Made by a program: the position numbers and the translations under genes
The notes under the pieces: model-generated
The model's database searches: none
Seen by the model: only the letters and a program-made list of their open reading frames with translations
What the model was told of the DNA's origin: nothing
Source of the DNA: Agrobacterium rubi TR3 = NBRC 13261
GTDB lineage: Bacteria; Pseudomonadota; Alphaproteobacteria; Rhizobiales; Rhizobiaceae
DNA: 64,000 nt
Direction of reading: 5' to 3'
Assembly (NCBI RefSeq): GCF_000739935.1
Contig: NZ_BBJU01000015.1
Coordinates: 62,001-126,000, forward strand
Shown: piece after piece, positions 8,010 through 17,991 of the stretch
Numbering within the stretch: the first letter of the stretch is position 1
Layout: each line of letters opens with the position of its first letter

Positions 8010-8567
8010 ATGTTCAAACAGTGGAAAACACTATATCGGTGGCTTCGTCGCTACTTGCACGCTTATGGCGGCGTCATCGGAATTCTGGGCTCCCCCATTT
8101 TTGGGGTGGCGGTCATTGTCAGTGCGTTAAGTTATTCAATCTGGCTATCGCCTACGTGGGTAGACAAGGTTGATTCTTTGATTCCCAGCCTCTTAGGATT
8201 CAGTCTCGGAACCTATGCTATTTTGTTTAGTCTCGTTAGCGCCCGGATAAAGGGCACTCTGCGCGCTTTGACCACAACCTCTGGCGTCACTTACCTTGAG
8301 TCAATAAACGCAACGTTTTTCCATTTCATAATGGTGCAAGTCGTGACGCTTGTCTGGGCAATTCTATTTAAGGGCAGTTGGTTTTTTGATGCCCTTGATT
8401 TTTTGGGCGGCGACGCACCTTGGGTTTCGACAGCTAAATGGTGGGCTTTTCGTAGCGGTGCTTTTGGCGGATTCGTAATGTTGACTTACTCGATACTACT
8501 GACAATAGCGGCGGCGCTGGCGGTTTACCGACTGGCGATAATCAAAGACCCAAAGGAAGATAATTGA
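8010..8567 (+). CDS. Four-helix membrane protein paired with the DUF4747-like gene
   Basis: 185 residues, ATG two bases after the preceding stop. Hydrophobic segments lie at roughly residues 20-45, 55-80, 105-130 and 145-172, with short polar ends, and the C-terminus (DPKEDN) is charged. No named transporter or enzyme family is recognised. A cytosolic protein coupled to a small multi-span membrane protein, placed as the last cargo before an attachment site, is the layout seen in many abortive-infection systems. That role is inference from context only. Confidence 0.7.
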   Translation: MFKQWKTLYRWLRRYLHAYGGVIGILGSPIFGVAVIVSALSYSIWLSPTWVDKVDSLIPSLLGFSLGTYAILFSLVSARIKGTLRALTTTSGVTYLESINATFFHFIMVQVVTLVWAILFKGSWFFDALDFLGGDAPWVSTAKWWAFRSGAFGGFVMLTYSILLTIAAALAVYRLAIIKDPKEDN

Positions 8568-8570
8568 TCG

Positions 8571-8620
8571 GTGACATTGGAAATTTTGTCACAAAAAGAT
8601 CACCGTCACAATGTCACAAA
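8571..8620. repeat. Cluster of GTCAC repeats near the attachment site
   Basis: A 9-bp inverted repeat GTGACATTG (8571-8579) / CAATGTCAC (8609-8617) overlaps a direct repeat TGTCACAAA (8587-8595 and 8612-8620). It lies about 75-120 bp inside the att core, where arm-type integrase or excisionase sites usually are. Confidence 0.5.
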
Positions 8621-8693
8621 TTAGGTAAATCTAACATTTACTTTAATAAATAAAACTAATTATTTAATTACATTAATTTTGAGAGATTTGACT

Positions 8694-8717
8694 TTTCGAG
8701 TCTCTCATCGCCCACCA
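8694..8717 (+). repeat. Attachment-site copy: 3' end of a tRNA gene, probably tRNA-Val(TAC)
   Basis: Reads as a T-loop TTCGAGT, stem CTCTC, acceptor strand ATCGCCC, discriminator A and CCA. No 5' tRNA half precedes it: the bases before the T-loop do not pair with CTCTC. This is therefore a truncated copy made by integration. An acceptor pairing with GGGCGAT matches my recollection of alphaproteobacterial tRNA-Val(TAC). The intact gene should lie at the other end of the element, upstream of this window. Confidence 0.75.
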
Positions 8718-8917
8718 TTTTCCATAATTCGACATACGATATTGCGCGCAGGATCTGCTGTCGGCGGTTTGTTGTCGATGCCCTTGGCAAATATTGACGG
8801 CGCCGTTTAGGCACACACCAAATTCTTATGCGGTATCATGTGTCATTCGGTTAGCCGACAGCGAAAGGCAGGATAAGCCGAACACCTCCGGCCTACCCTC
8901 CCCCTCATCAAACACCG

Positions 8918-9718
8918 TCAACCATCTGCCGGATGCCCTGACGTGGTGAAGCCGCCGCCTTGGTAGATGACGGCCGGGTCTTTGGGGTCTTCCTTGCCGA
9001 TTTCCGCGATGATCTCTGCGCGCCATTTCGACGAGCTGTCTTTTGGTTTCCAGCCCAAGAAAGACGTGTTGGCGTTGTCCCACCAGCTTTCGTGATTGTT
9101 GGATGCGCCGTAAACGACGGCGTGGCCGAGGCGCGGGGCGTCGAAACCGTGGGCGCATAGGGATACCAGATCGCCGATGCTGAGCCATGTCGCCAGCATG
9201 CGGGTGTTCAGCGGTTTGGGCGTGCAGGAGCCGATGCGCACCGACAGGGTTTCCTGTCCGAACTTGTCGAAATAATAACTCGCCAGGTTTTCGCCGAAGC
9301 ACTTGGAGACGCCATAGAGCGTGTCGGGGCGAACCGGTGAATGGCTGTCCAGCTTCTGATCGCGCCTGTGAAAGCCGATCGTGTGATTGGAGCTGGCGAA
9401 GATGATGCGGGGCTGGCCGTTGTGGCGGGCAGCCTCGTAGAGATTGTAGACGCCCTCGATATTGCCCTTCAATATGAGCTCGAACGGCCGTTCCACCGAG
9501 ATTCCGCCAAGGTGTATGATGCCATCGACGCCAGCCACAGCTTGATCGACTTCGGCGCGGTTGGAAAGATCGCATTTCACGAAACGCTCATGGGCGGCCA
9601 TATCGGTGATATCCACCATATCAGACAGCACGACGTTTTCGGCTAAATCCGTCAGCAAGGGTCTGATGGCCTTGCCAACGCCGCCTGCGGCTCCTGTTAA
9701 CAACAATGTTTTCAGCAT
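8918..9718 (-). CDS. udh: Uronate dehydrogenase
   Basis: 266 residues, the normal length. It oxidises D-galacturonate or D-glucuronate to the aldarolactone with NAD+. Features are the Rossmann motif TGAAGGVGKA near residues 8-17, ASSNHT at 109-113 and catalytic Tyr135-Lys139 in YGVSK, with strong resemblance to the Agrobacterium enzyme (for example VHLGGISVE-like and RIGSCTP blocks). It is divergent from kdgD-gci across a 280-base shared regulatory region. Udh makes the galactarolactone that Gci isomerises, so the three genes form one pathway. A second copy elsewhere in the genome is likely in agrobacteria but not testable here. Confidence 0.92.
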   Translation of the reverse strand: MLKTLLLTGAAGGVGKAIRPLLTDLAENVVLSDMVDITDMAAHERFVKCDLSNRAEVDQAVAGVDGIIHLGGISVERPFELILKGNIEGVYNLYEAARHNGQPRIIFASSNHTIGFHRRDQKLDSHSPVRPDTLYGVSKCFGENLASYYFDKFGQETLSVRIGSCTPKPLNTRMLATWLSIGDLVSLCAHGFDAPRLGHAVVYGASNNHESWWDNANTSFLGWKPKDSSSKWRAEIIAEIGKEDPKDPAVIYQGGGFTTSGHPADG

Positions 9719-12045
<2,327 letters not shown>

Positions 12046-12079
12046 TATCTGGGTGATATCTGGGTGAAGCGATCACGAT

Positions 12080-12116
12080 AAAAAAGCCGAGCGTCAGAGA
12101 TGACGCCCGGCTTTTT
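12080..12116 (+). terminator. Bidirectional terminator after gci
   Basis: AAAAAGCCG-a-GCGTC, loop agagat, GACGC-c-CGGCTTTTT: a 14-bp stem with one mismatch, A run on one side and T run on the other. It ends the kdgD-gci transcript. Confidence 0.88.
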
Positions 12117-12135
12117 GCTTGATGGGTGCTTCCTA

Positions 12136-12241
12136 CTCCGTCATCCCGGACTTGATCCGGGACCCAGTCCGCGCCGCAAAGACTCCTTCTCGCCGCAGAC
12201 GCGGCGAACTGGATTCCGGCTCAAGGCCGGAATGACGGAGA
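12136..12241. repeat. Intergenic palindromic repeat of the rhizobial type
   Basis: Outer arms CTCCGTCATCCCGG and CCGGAATGACGGAG are inverted at the two ends. Inner palindromes (CCCGGACTTGATCCGGG and TTCCGGCTCAAGGCCGGAA) make a double hairpin of about 105 bases. Sequences of this kind are scattered between genes in many alphaproteobacteria. It sits between convergent genes. Confidence 0.7.
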
Positions 12242-12265
12242 AATAAGCGGTGCAGCTTATTAAGC

Positions 12266-14464
12266 TCAGTGCGTAGCCTTCATGTCGACGGAGAAGAACA
12301 GCGTCTCACCGGACGAGTCATCCACGCCGTCATTGTCGGTTACCGCAAAGGCTTTGCCCGACTTGTCGAAGGCGAAACCTTCGAGTTTATCCACGACGTA
12401 GCCGTTCGTTTGAGCTTTCAAGTCGGGGAGGAAGTCGTGAGTTTCCGTTTTCTTGACCAAGGGTAATGCGCCACCGATCTTGCCCGGCTTCAGGTCTGCA
12501 ATGGCGACGCTGTAGAGCTTCTTGATCTTTGCCTTTTCGCCAATCTGATTGTCACGCTCGACGATGTAGACCTTGTCGCCATGGGCGGTGATTTCTGACA
12601 GGCCGACCCAGCCGTCCTTGGTCTTGTCCAACGGATAGTGCACGGCGCCCCATTCCTTGGATTTGAGATTGTAGGAAACCAGTTTGACGGTGCCCTTTTC
12701 ATCGTTGCCCCATTCGCGCTGAACGGCCATCCAAAGGGTGGCGTCGTCGCCTTTGCCGATCAGCGTAATGCCTTCGAAGCCGAATCGCGTCTCGCCTTCC
12801 AGCAACTCTTTGGGAAGGGCGATCTCGGCTTTGATCTCGCCCTTGGCATTGATGTTGTAAAGCGCGTGCGGAACGAGCTTTTCACTGTTGCCTTCGGAGG
12901 CGACCCAGAAGCCGCCCTTTCCGTCCAGCGTGATGCCTTCCATATCCAGCTTCTGCGCGGTCATGCCATCACGTTTCACACGAAGGACGCTGGTGATGAG
13001 GGCGGGCTTTTGAGTGGCGTCGATGGTGTAGATCGAGGGCTGGTTGCCATAGACCGAGTCGGAGATGGCGTAGAGAATGCCGTCCTTGTCCGAGTCGCCC
13101 ACGAGGCCCGACAGAGCACCCCAACCGATGGGCGCGCCATCGACCGTGGCCGATGTGAGCTGCGGATAGGCCGCCTGCCCTTCGGCACGCTCATAGATCA
13201 TCACATGCGAGCGAGCGCCGCCGTCTTCCACCAGATCCGCTTCGTTGGCAGTCACCAACAAATTGCGCGATGGAATGGCGACGGCACCTTCCGGCGAGAT
13301 GCCGGATGGCAGCAATTGTTTCAGTTCTGGTTCTGCGCCGGTGTCCTTGTAGACGCCGACGACGGAGGCACGCTCGGCCAAAACGAAGAAGTATTTATCA
13401 TTGCCGAAGGTCGCGGTCTCCAGGCCTTCAGGCTCTATGCCTTTGGACTTGGAGCGCTTCTCGGGGTAATGGCCGATAGCTGCTACGGCGCGTTCCAGCG
13501 AGGCACCTGCCTCATAGACCGGCTTGCCGTTCTTGTCGAAGATGGTGAAGCCGCGCGAGCCACCCTCCCAATCGCCCTCATTGGCGATGACGATGCGGTT
13601 GTTGTCAAGCCACTTGACGGCATCCGGCTCGCGCTTGCGGGCCTTCTGGCTGTCGGTGAACTTCAGTTGGCCATCCGACTTGGCGTCGATGCCGTCCAGA
13701 TCGACCGTGCCGGCGGAGAAATGGTTCGTGACCTTGCCGCTCTTGCCATCGATGATGACGATGTGGTTGTTTTCCTGAAGCGTCAGGGCGATCTCGCCAT
13801 TGGTATTGATGGAGACGAATTCAGGCTCCGGGTCTTCAGGTGAAATCTCGGCGAGACCAGTCACGTCGATTTTCTTCAGCGTCGAGCAATCGGCAGCGCC
13901 GTCTTTCAGGCCGATGGTGACGAGAAAGCCTGCGGGCATCTGCGGCAAGGCGCCATCATTGACCTTTTCATCACGCTCGTTTTCGATGGCGATCGCCACA
14001 AAGCTTTTATCCGGTGAAACCGCAACAGAATCAGGCTGGCCACCGAGTTCACAGCTCGCCTCGATTGTCTTCGTTGCAATATCGACCGTTACCAGCTTGC
14101 CGGATGGTTTGACGAAGCTCTCCGACGTGTTGACACCCGCCAGCACCTTGGAGCCGGAAGCGATGACCGATGTCGGCTCGCCATCCATCATAAGCGCGCC
14201 GAGCGCCTTCGGTGCCTTGGCGTCCTTGATGTCGATGAAGCCGATGCCACCCAATGGGCTGTCGGAATAGACCAGCGTGTTGCCGTCTTCGCTTGCGGTG
14301 ATGATTTCGGCGGAGGTGACCGTCTTCTCATCTTTGTCGGATGGAAGATTCAGAGCCACGGCGAAGAATGCGATTCGGTTGAAAACCGGCTCGGCCACCG
14401 CCGGAAATGCGACGGAAGCGCAAAGCGCTGCGGTGAGTGCAGCACTGGAAAATCGGAATGTCAT
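12266..14464 (-). CDS. Secreted esterase-like/phytase-family beta-propeller protein
   Basis: 732 residues from ATG at 14464, preceded by GAAGGGGG; the longer frame starts before this ribosome site. Residues 1-24 are a signal peptide ending AFPAVA. The body shows repeated propeller-like blades (DSVAVSPDKSFVAIAIEN, GIEPEGLETATFGNDKYFFVLAER). The C-terminal half has the esterase-like-phytase pattern, with EGITLDGKGGFWVASEGN, GFEGITLIGKGDDATLWMAVQ and LEGFAFDKSGKAFAVTDNDGVDDSSGET. A periplasmic phosphate-ester hydrolase is likely, but substrate is unknown. The Pho box just upstream supports phosphate scavenging. Confidence 0.8.
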   Translation of the reverse strand: MTFRFSSAALTAALCASVAFPAVAEPVFNRIAFFAVALNLPSDKDEKTVTSAEIITASEDGNTLVYSDSPLGGIGFIDIKDAKAPKALGALMMDGEPTSVIASGSKVLAGVNTSESFVKPSGKLVTVDIATKTIEASCELGGQPDSVAVSPDKSFVAIAIENERDEKVNDGALPQMPAGFLVTIGLKDGAADCSTLKKIDVTGLAEISPEDPEPEFVSINTNGEIALTLQENNHIVIIDGKSGKVTNHFSAGTVDLDGIDAKSDGQLKFTDSQKARKREPDAVKWLDNNRIVIANEGDWEGGSRGFTIFDKNGKPVYEAGASLERAVAAIGHYPEKRSKSKGIEPEGLETATFGNDKYFFVLAERASVVGVYKDTGAEPELKQLLPSGISPEGAVAIPSRNLLVTANEADLVEDGGARSHVMIYERAEGQAAYPQLTSATVDGAPIGWGALSGLVGDSDKDGILYAISDSVYGNQPSIYTIDATQKPALITSVLRVKRDGMTAQKLDMEGITLDGKGGFWVASEGNSEKLVPHALYNINAKGEIKAEIALPKELLEGETRFGFEGITLIGKGDDATLWMAVQREWGNDEKGTVKLVSYNLKSKEWGAVHYPLDKTKDGWVGLSEITAHGDKVYIVERDNQIGEKAKIKKLYSVAIADLKPGKIGGALPLVKKTETHDFLPDLKAQTNGYVVDKLEGFAFDKSGKAFAVTDNDGVDDSSGETLFFSVDMKATH

Positions 14465-14508
14465 GGTGTCCCCCTTCAATGCATTTGAAATGCCTGATTG
14501 GGCTTCTG

Positions 14509-14537
14509 CGACATGCACGTGACACGCACATGACAAT
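14509..14537 (-). promoter_or_regulatory. Pho box upstream of the phytase-like gene
   Basis: On the minus strand, TGTCA, TGTCA and TGTCG repeat at exact 11-base intervals (plus-strand TGACA at 14531 and 14520, CGACA at 14509). The PhoB consensus is direct CTGTCAT-like repeats with an 11-bp period. It ends 45 bases upstream of the start codon. Confidence 0.65.
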
Positions 14538-14557
14538 CAGAACTGACTGATAAACAA

Positions 14558-14583
14558 AAAGCCCGGCATGGCCGGGCTTTCTG
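14558..14583 (-). terminator. Terminator of hupB
   Basis: Perfect 10-bp stem AAAGCCCGGC/GCCGGGCTTT with loop atg. On the minus strand it is followed by TTTTTGTTT, so it ends hupB transcription about 105 bases after the hupB stop. Confidence 0.85.
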
Positions 14584-14686
14584 CATTTTATTCGGCCGCA
14601 TTTTACAAAAATTGCAAAGAGCCAAATTGTCCTCGTGTCATACAAAGACTGACTGCACGCCGCAGGCGCGATCAGCCTTCTGAAAC

Positions 14687-14962
14687 TTACGAGTTAACCG
14701 CGTCCTTCAGGCCCTTGCCTGCAGAGAACTTAGGAACGTTGCGAGCCGGGATATCGACTTCTGCACCCGTGGATGGGTTACGGCCCTTGGAGGCTTCGCG
14801 ACGGCTTACGGTGAAGCTGCCGAAGCCAGCGAGACGGATGTCGCCACCGGCCTTCAGTTCGCCCTGGACAGTTTCGAATACAGCATCCACAGCGGAAGCA
14901 GCATCAGCCTTCGTAAGACCAGCCTTTTCGGCAACTGCAGAGACGAGCTCGTTCTTGTTCAT
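14687..14962 (-). CDS. hupB: DNA-binding protein HU
   Basis: 91 residues, the canonical HU length, from ATG at 14962 after a GGGGTGG ribosome site. A much longer frame is available but is non-HU sequence. Motifs are MNKNELVSAVAEKAGL at the N-terminus, GFGSFTVSRREA and the beta-arm GRNPSTGAEVDIPARNVPKFSAGK. HU bends and compacts DNA as a dimer. It sits downstream of lon on the same strand, as in many proteobacteria, but the lon terminator at 15091 separates the two. An unusual 12-bp palindrome lies in its upstream region. Confidence 0.96.
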   Translation of the reverse strand: MNKNELVSAVAEKAGLTKADAASAVDAVFETVQGELKAGGDIRLAGFGSFTVSRREASKGRNPSTGAEVDIPARNVPKFSAGKGLKDAVNS

Positions 14963-15016
14963 GTTTCCACCCCTTTCAATGGTTTGAAACGACTCAAATA
15001 AAGTCGGCGCAGAATA

Positions 15017-15028
15017 CGAATGCATTCG
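15017..15028. promoter_or_regulatory. 12-bp perfect palindrome upstream of hupB
   Basis: CGAATGCATTCG lies 55-66 bases upstream of the hupB start codon, in a suitable place for an operator. No known regulator is assigned. Confidence 0.3.
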
Positions 15029-15090
15029 CGCACCGCAACTCAAAAGCGCTGGAATGGCCTGAAAAACAAGGGGTATGCTGATATTTTCAC

Positions 15091-15119
15091 AAAAAAAGAC
15101 CGGCATGACTGCCGGTCTT
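15091..15119 (-). terminator. Terminator of lon
   Basis: 9-bp perfect stem AAGACCGGC/GCCGGTCTT with loop atgac; the plus-strand A run before it becomes a T run on the minus strand. It lies 45 bases after the lon stop. Confidence 0.87.
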
Positions 15120-15163
15120 GGACTTAATTTGTGACATATGGGTATCACCGTGGCGTGAATGCC

Positions 15164-17581
15164 TCAATGAGCGATTGTTTGCCCGGCGTCATCGACGCCC
15201 TCGACAGTGGCAACCAATGGCGTTTCGATGCTGCCATCCCACTCGATCGGCTCCGGCTTGCGGATCAACGCGTGCTGGATGACCTCTCCCATACGCGACA
15301 CCGGAATGATCTCCATTCCGTTTTTCACGTTGTCGGGAATGTCGGCCAGGTCCTTCGCATTCTCTTCAGGGATCAGCACTTTCTTGATCCCGCCGCGAAG
15401 GGCTGCAAGCAGCTTTTCCTTGAGGCCACCGATGGGCAAGACACGGCCACGCAGAGTGATTTCACCCGTCATGGCAACATTCTTGTCCACCGGAATACCG
15501 GTCATGATCGACACGATGGCCGTGGCCATGGCCACACCGGCAGACGGACCGTCCTTGGGCGTCGCACCTTCCGGTACATGCACGTGGATGTCCGACTTGT
15601 CGAAACGCGGTGGCTCGATGCCGAAATCCACGGCGCGGGAGCGGACATAGGATGCCGCTGCCGAAATGGATTCCTTCATCACTTCCTTCAGATTACCCGT
15701 CACCGTCATGCGGCCTTTGCCGGGCATCATCACGCCTTCGATGGTCAGAAGCTCACCGCCAACTTCGGTCCAGGCCAGACCGGTGACGACACCGACCTGA
15801 TCTTCGCCTTCCGCTTCACCGTGGCGGTAACGCGGAACGCCAAGGTAATCGTTGATGTTGGCAGCCGTGACGGCCACAGATGTAGATTTACCCTTGATGA
15901 TCTCGGTCACGGCTTTACGCGCCAGTTTCATCAATTCGCGTTCGAAGTTACGCACACCGGCTTCGCGGGTATATTGCTGGCTGATGGCCATCAACGCATC
16001 GTCGCTGACGGAAAACTCTTCCGGGCGCAACGCATGTTCCTTGATGGCCTTGGGCAGCAGGTGACGCTTGGCGATTTCGCGCTTTTCGTCTTCCGTGTAA
16101 CCGGCAATGCGGATGACTTCCATACGGTCCATCAATGGGCCGGGAATGTTCAACGTGTTGGCGGTAGTCACGAACATGACGTCCGACAGGTCATATTCCA
16201 CTTCGAGATAGTGGTCCATGAATGTGGAGTTCTGTTCCGGATCCAGCACCTCCAGCAGAGCGGAGGAGGGATCGCCACGGAAGTCCTGTCCCATCTTGTC
16301 GATTTCATCGAGCAGGAAGAGCGGATTGGACTTCTTTGCCTTCTTCATTGACTGAACGATCTTGCCGGGCATGGAGCCGATATAGGTCCGACGATGGCCG
16401 CGGATTTCGGCTTCATCACGAACGCCACCCAGCGCCATGCGCACATATTCGCGTCCGGTTGCCTTGGCAATCGACTTCGCAAGCGAGGTTTTACCAACGC
16501 CGGGAGGACCGACGAGGCAAAGGATCGGACCACGAATTTTCGAAGCACGGGCCTGAACGGCCAGATACTCGACAATGCGTTCCTTGACCTTATCAAGCCC
16601 AAAGTGGTCCAGTTCAAGAACGGCTTCAGCAGCGTTCAGGTCCGTCTTGATCTTGGACTTCTTGCCCCATGGCAGGCCGACCAGCCAATCCAGATAATTG
16701 CGCACGACGGTCGCTTCCGCGGACATAGGGCTCATCTGGCGCAGCTTCTTCATTTCCGCGTCGGCCTTTTCCTTGGCCTCCTTGGAAAGCTTGGTCTTGG
16801 AGATGCGCTCTTCCAGTTCGGCCATCTCGTCGCGGCCATCCTCGCCGTCGCCAAGCTCCTTCTGGATCGCCTTCATCTGTTCATTCAGGTAATATTCGCG
16901 CTGGGTCTTTTCCATCTGGCGCTTGACGCGCGAGCGGATGCGCTTTTCGACCTGAAGAACAGAAATCTCGCCTTCCATGAAGCCGAGAGCCTGCTCCAGA
17001 CGCTGCTTGACGCTGAGCGTCTCCAGCATCTGCTGCTTTTCGATCATCTTGATCGGCAGGTGCCATGCGACCGTATCGGCGAGCTTGGAATTGTCATCGA
17101 TCTGGCTTGCGGTGCCAACGACTTCAGGCGAAATCTTCTTGTCGAGCTTCACATAGCTTTCGAACTCCGACACGACGGAGCGAGACAGAGCCTCAAGCTC
17201 GACAGGGTCTTCCTCGGTCTCGTGCAGAGCAACGGCCTTGGCTTCATAGAAGTCTTCCCGATCGGTGTATTCTTCGATCTGAGCGCGACCTTTGCCTTCG
17301 ACCAGCACCTTCACCGTGCCATCGGGCAGCTTCAGAAGCTGCAAGACGTTGGCAAGCGTGCCGATCTTGTGGATCGCGGATGGATCTGGATCGTCGTCAC
17401 TCGCATTGATCTGGGTGACCAGCATGATCTGCTTGTCTGAACCCATGACTTCCTCTAGCGCACGAATGGACTTTTCGCGGCCGACGAACAATGGAACGAT
17501 CATATGCGGGAAGACGACAATGTCGCGCAGGGGAAGTACGGGATATGTACCACCAGATGCAGCAGACGGAACGTTTGTCAT
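15164..17581 (-). CDS. lon: ATP-dependent protease Lon
   Basis: 805 residues from ATG at 17581, with GAAAGGAA upstream; a longer in-frame extension lacks Lon character. Order: N-terminal substrate domain (YPVLPLRDIVVFPHM at the start), coiled-coil, AAA+ domain with Walker A GPPGVGKTS and Walker B LLDEIDK, and the peptidase domain with Ser in PKDGPSAGVA and Lys in GGLKEKLLA (Ser-Lys dyad). It degrades misfolded and regulatory proteins in the cytosol and in alphaproteobacteria affects cell cycle and polysaccharide control. Upstream DNA holds a possible heat-shock promoter. Neighbours clpX and clpP make this a protease block. Confidence 0.97.
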   Translation of the reverse strand: MTNVPSAASGGTYPVLPLRDIVVFPHMIVPLFVGREKSIRALEEVMGSDKQIMLVTQINASDDDPDPSAIHKIGTLANVLQLLKLPDGTVKVLVEGKGRAQIEEYTDREDFYEAKAVALHETEEDPVELEALSRSVVSEFESYVKLDKKISPEVVGTASQIDDNSKLADTVAWHLPIKMIEKQQMLETLSVKQRLEQALGFMEGEISVLQVEKRIRSRVKRQMEKTQREYYLNEQMKAIQKELGDGEDGRDEMAELEERISKTKLSKEAKEKADAEMKKLRQMSPMSAEATVVRNYLDWLVGLPWGKKSKIKTDLNAAEAVLELDHFGLDKVKERIVEYLAVQARASKIRGPILCLVGPPGVGKTSLAKSIAKATGREYVRMALGGVRDEAEIRGHRRTYIGSMPGKIVQSMKKAKKSNPLFLLDEIDKMGQDFRGDPSSALLEVLDPEQNSTFMDHYLEVEYDLSDVMFVTTANTLNIPGPLMDRMEVIRIAGYTEDEKREIAKRHLLPKAIKEHALRPEEFSVSDDALMAISQQYTREAGVRNFERELMKLARKAVTEIIKGKSTSVAVTAANINDYLGVPRYRHGEAEGEDQVGVVTGLAWTEVGGELLTIEGVMMPGKGRMTVTGNLKEVMKESISAAASYVRSRAVDFGIEPPRFDKSDIHVHVPEGATPKDGPSAGVAMATAIVSIMTGIPVDKNVAMTGEITLRGRVLPIGGLKEKLLAALRGGIKKVLIPEENAKDLADIPDNVKNGMEIIPVSRMGEVIQHALIRKPEPIEWDGSIETPLVATVEGVDDAGQTIAH

Positions 17582-17662
17582 ATCATTTCCTTTCAATGGT
17601 CCCTTGGGAGGGACGCCTGCCGGACTTTCTTGGGGAGTTTCCGGCATATTCTTTGTCGTGAC

Positions 17663-17694
17663 TAAAAGTGGAGTTCGTCACTGTCATTTTCAAG
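17663..17694 (-). promoter_or_regulatory. Possible sigma-32 type promoter of lon
   Basis: On the minus strand CTTGAAA is followed about 14 bases later by CTCCACTTTTA, which approximates the alphaproteobacterial heat-shock pattern CTTGAA ... CCCCATNTA. Placement, about 80 bases upstream of the start codon, is sensible for lon. The -10 match is imperfect. Confidence 0.3.
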
Positions 17695-17939
17695 TCACAA
17701 GAGGAGATAGCCTCGACCGTTGGTGCAGGCTAAAATCTCGCACACGCAATACGTCACAATACGCTTCACATTTTTCCGCATTCGCCCGCCACGCCGAATC
17801 GGAAAACACAGCAAACGTTCAAAAAAACGTCATATCGCGCTGCAAATCACATAAAAACTCTATCGGAAACGCCATTCCGCTCCAAACGCTAAATCGGTCA
17901 GAGTCGAAATATCGGGACGTTTTCGGTGAATAACAAACG

Positions 17940-17965
17940 AAAAGACCCGCCAGAAGCGGGTCTTT
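17940..17965 (-). terminator. Terminator of clpX
   Basis: 10-bp perfect stem AAAGACCCGC/GCGGGTCTTT with loop cagaa; a T-rich run follows on the minus strand. It lies about 25 bases beyond the clpX stop. Confidence 0.88.
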
Positions 17966-17991
17966 GCTTGTCATCAATCGTGCGTGAAAGC

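Larger units (their letters stand above)
8568..8917. other. Non-coding junction between the phage-like element and the chromosome
   Basis: Very AT-rich up to about 8690, with GTCAC/GTGAC repeats at 8571-8617. It then holds the tRNA-derived att copy (8694-8717) and about 200 bases of chromosomal DNA before the end of udh. No gene is seen; a minus-strand open frame here is a shadow of udh. Confidence 0.7.
17582..17991. other. lon upstream region
   Basis: About 400 bases without a gene. It holds the possible heat-shock promoter (17663-17694, minus strand), AT-richer DNA and the clpX terminator at 17940. A plus-strand open frame covering it is a shadow. Confidence 0.6.

Noticed and set aside
8826-9575. 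249-codon minus-strand frame
   Set aside because: Arg/Pro/His-rich shadow in another frame of udh, which is a clear enzyme.
12638-13843. 401-codon plus-strand frame
   Set aside because: Antisense to the phytase-like gene, whose signal peptide, propeller pattern and Pho box are convincing.
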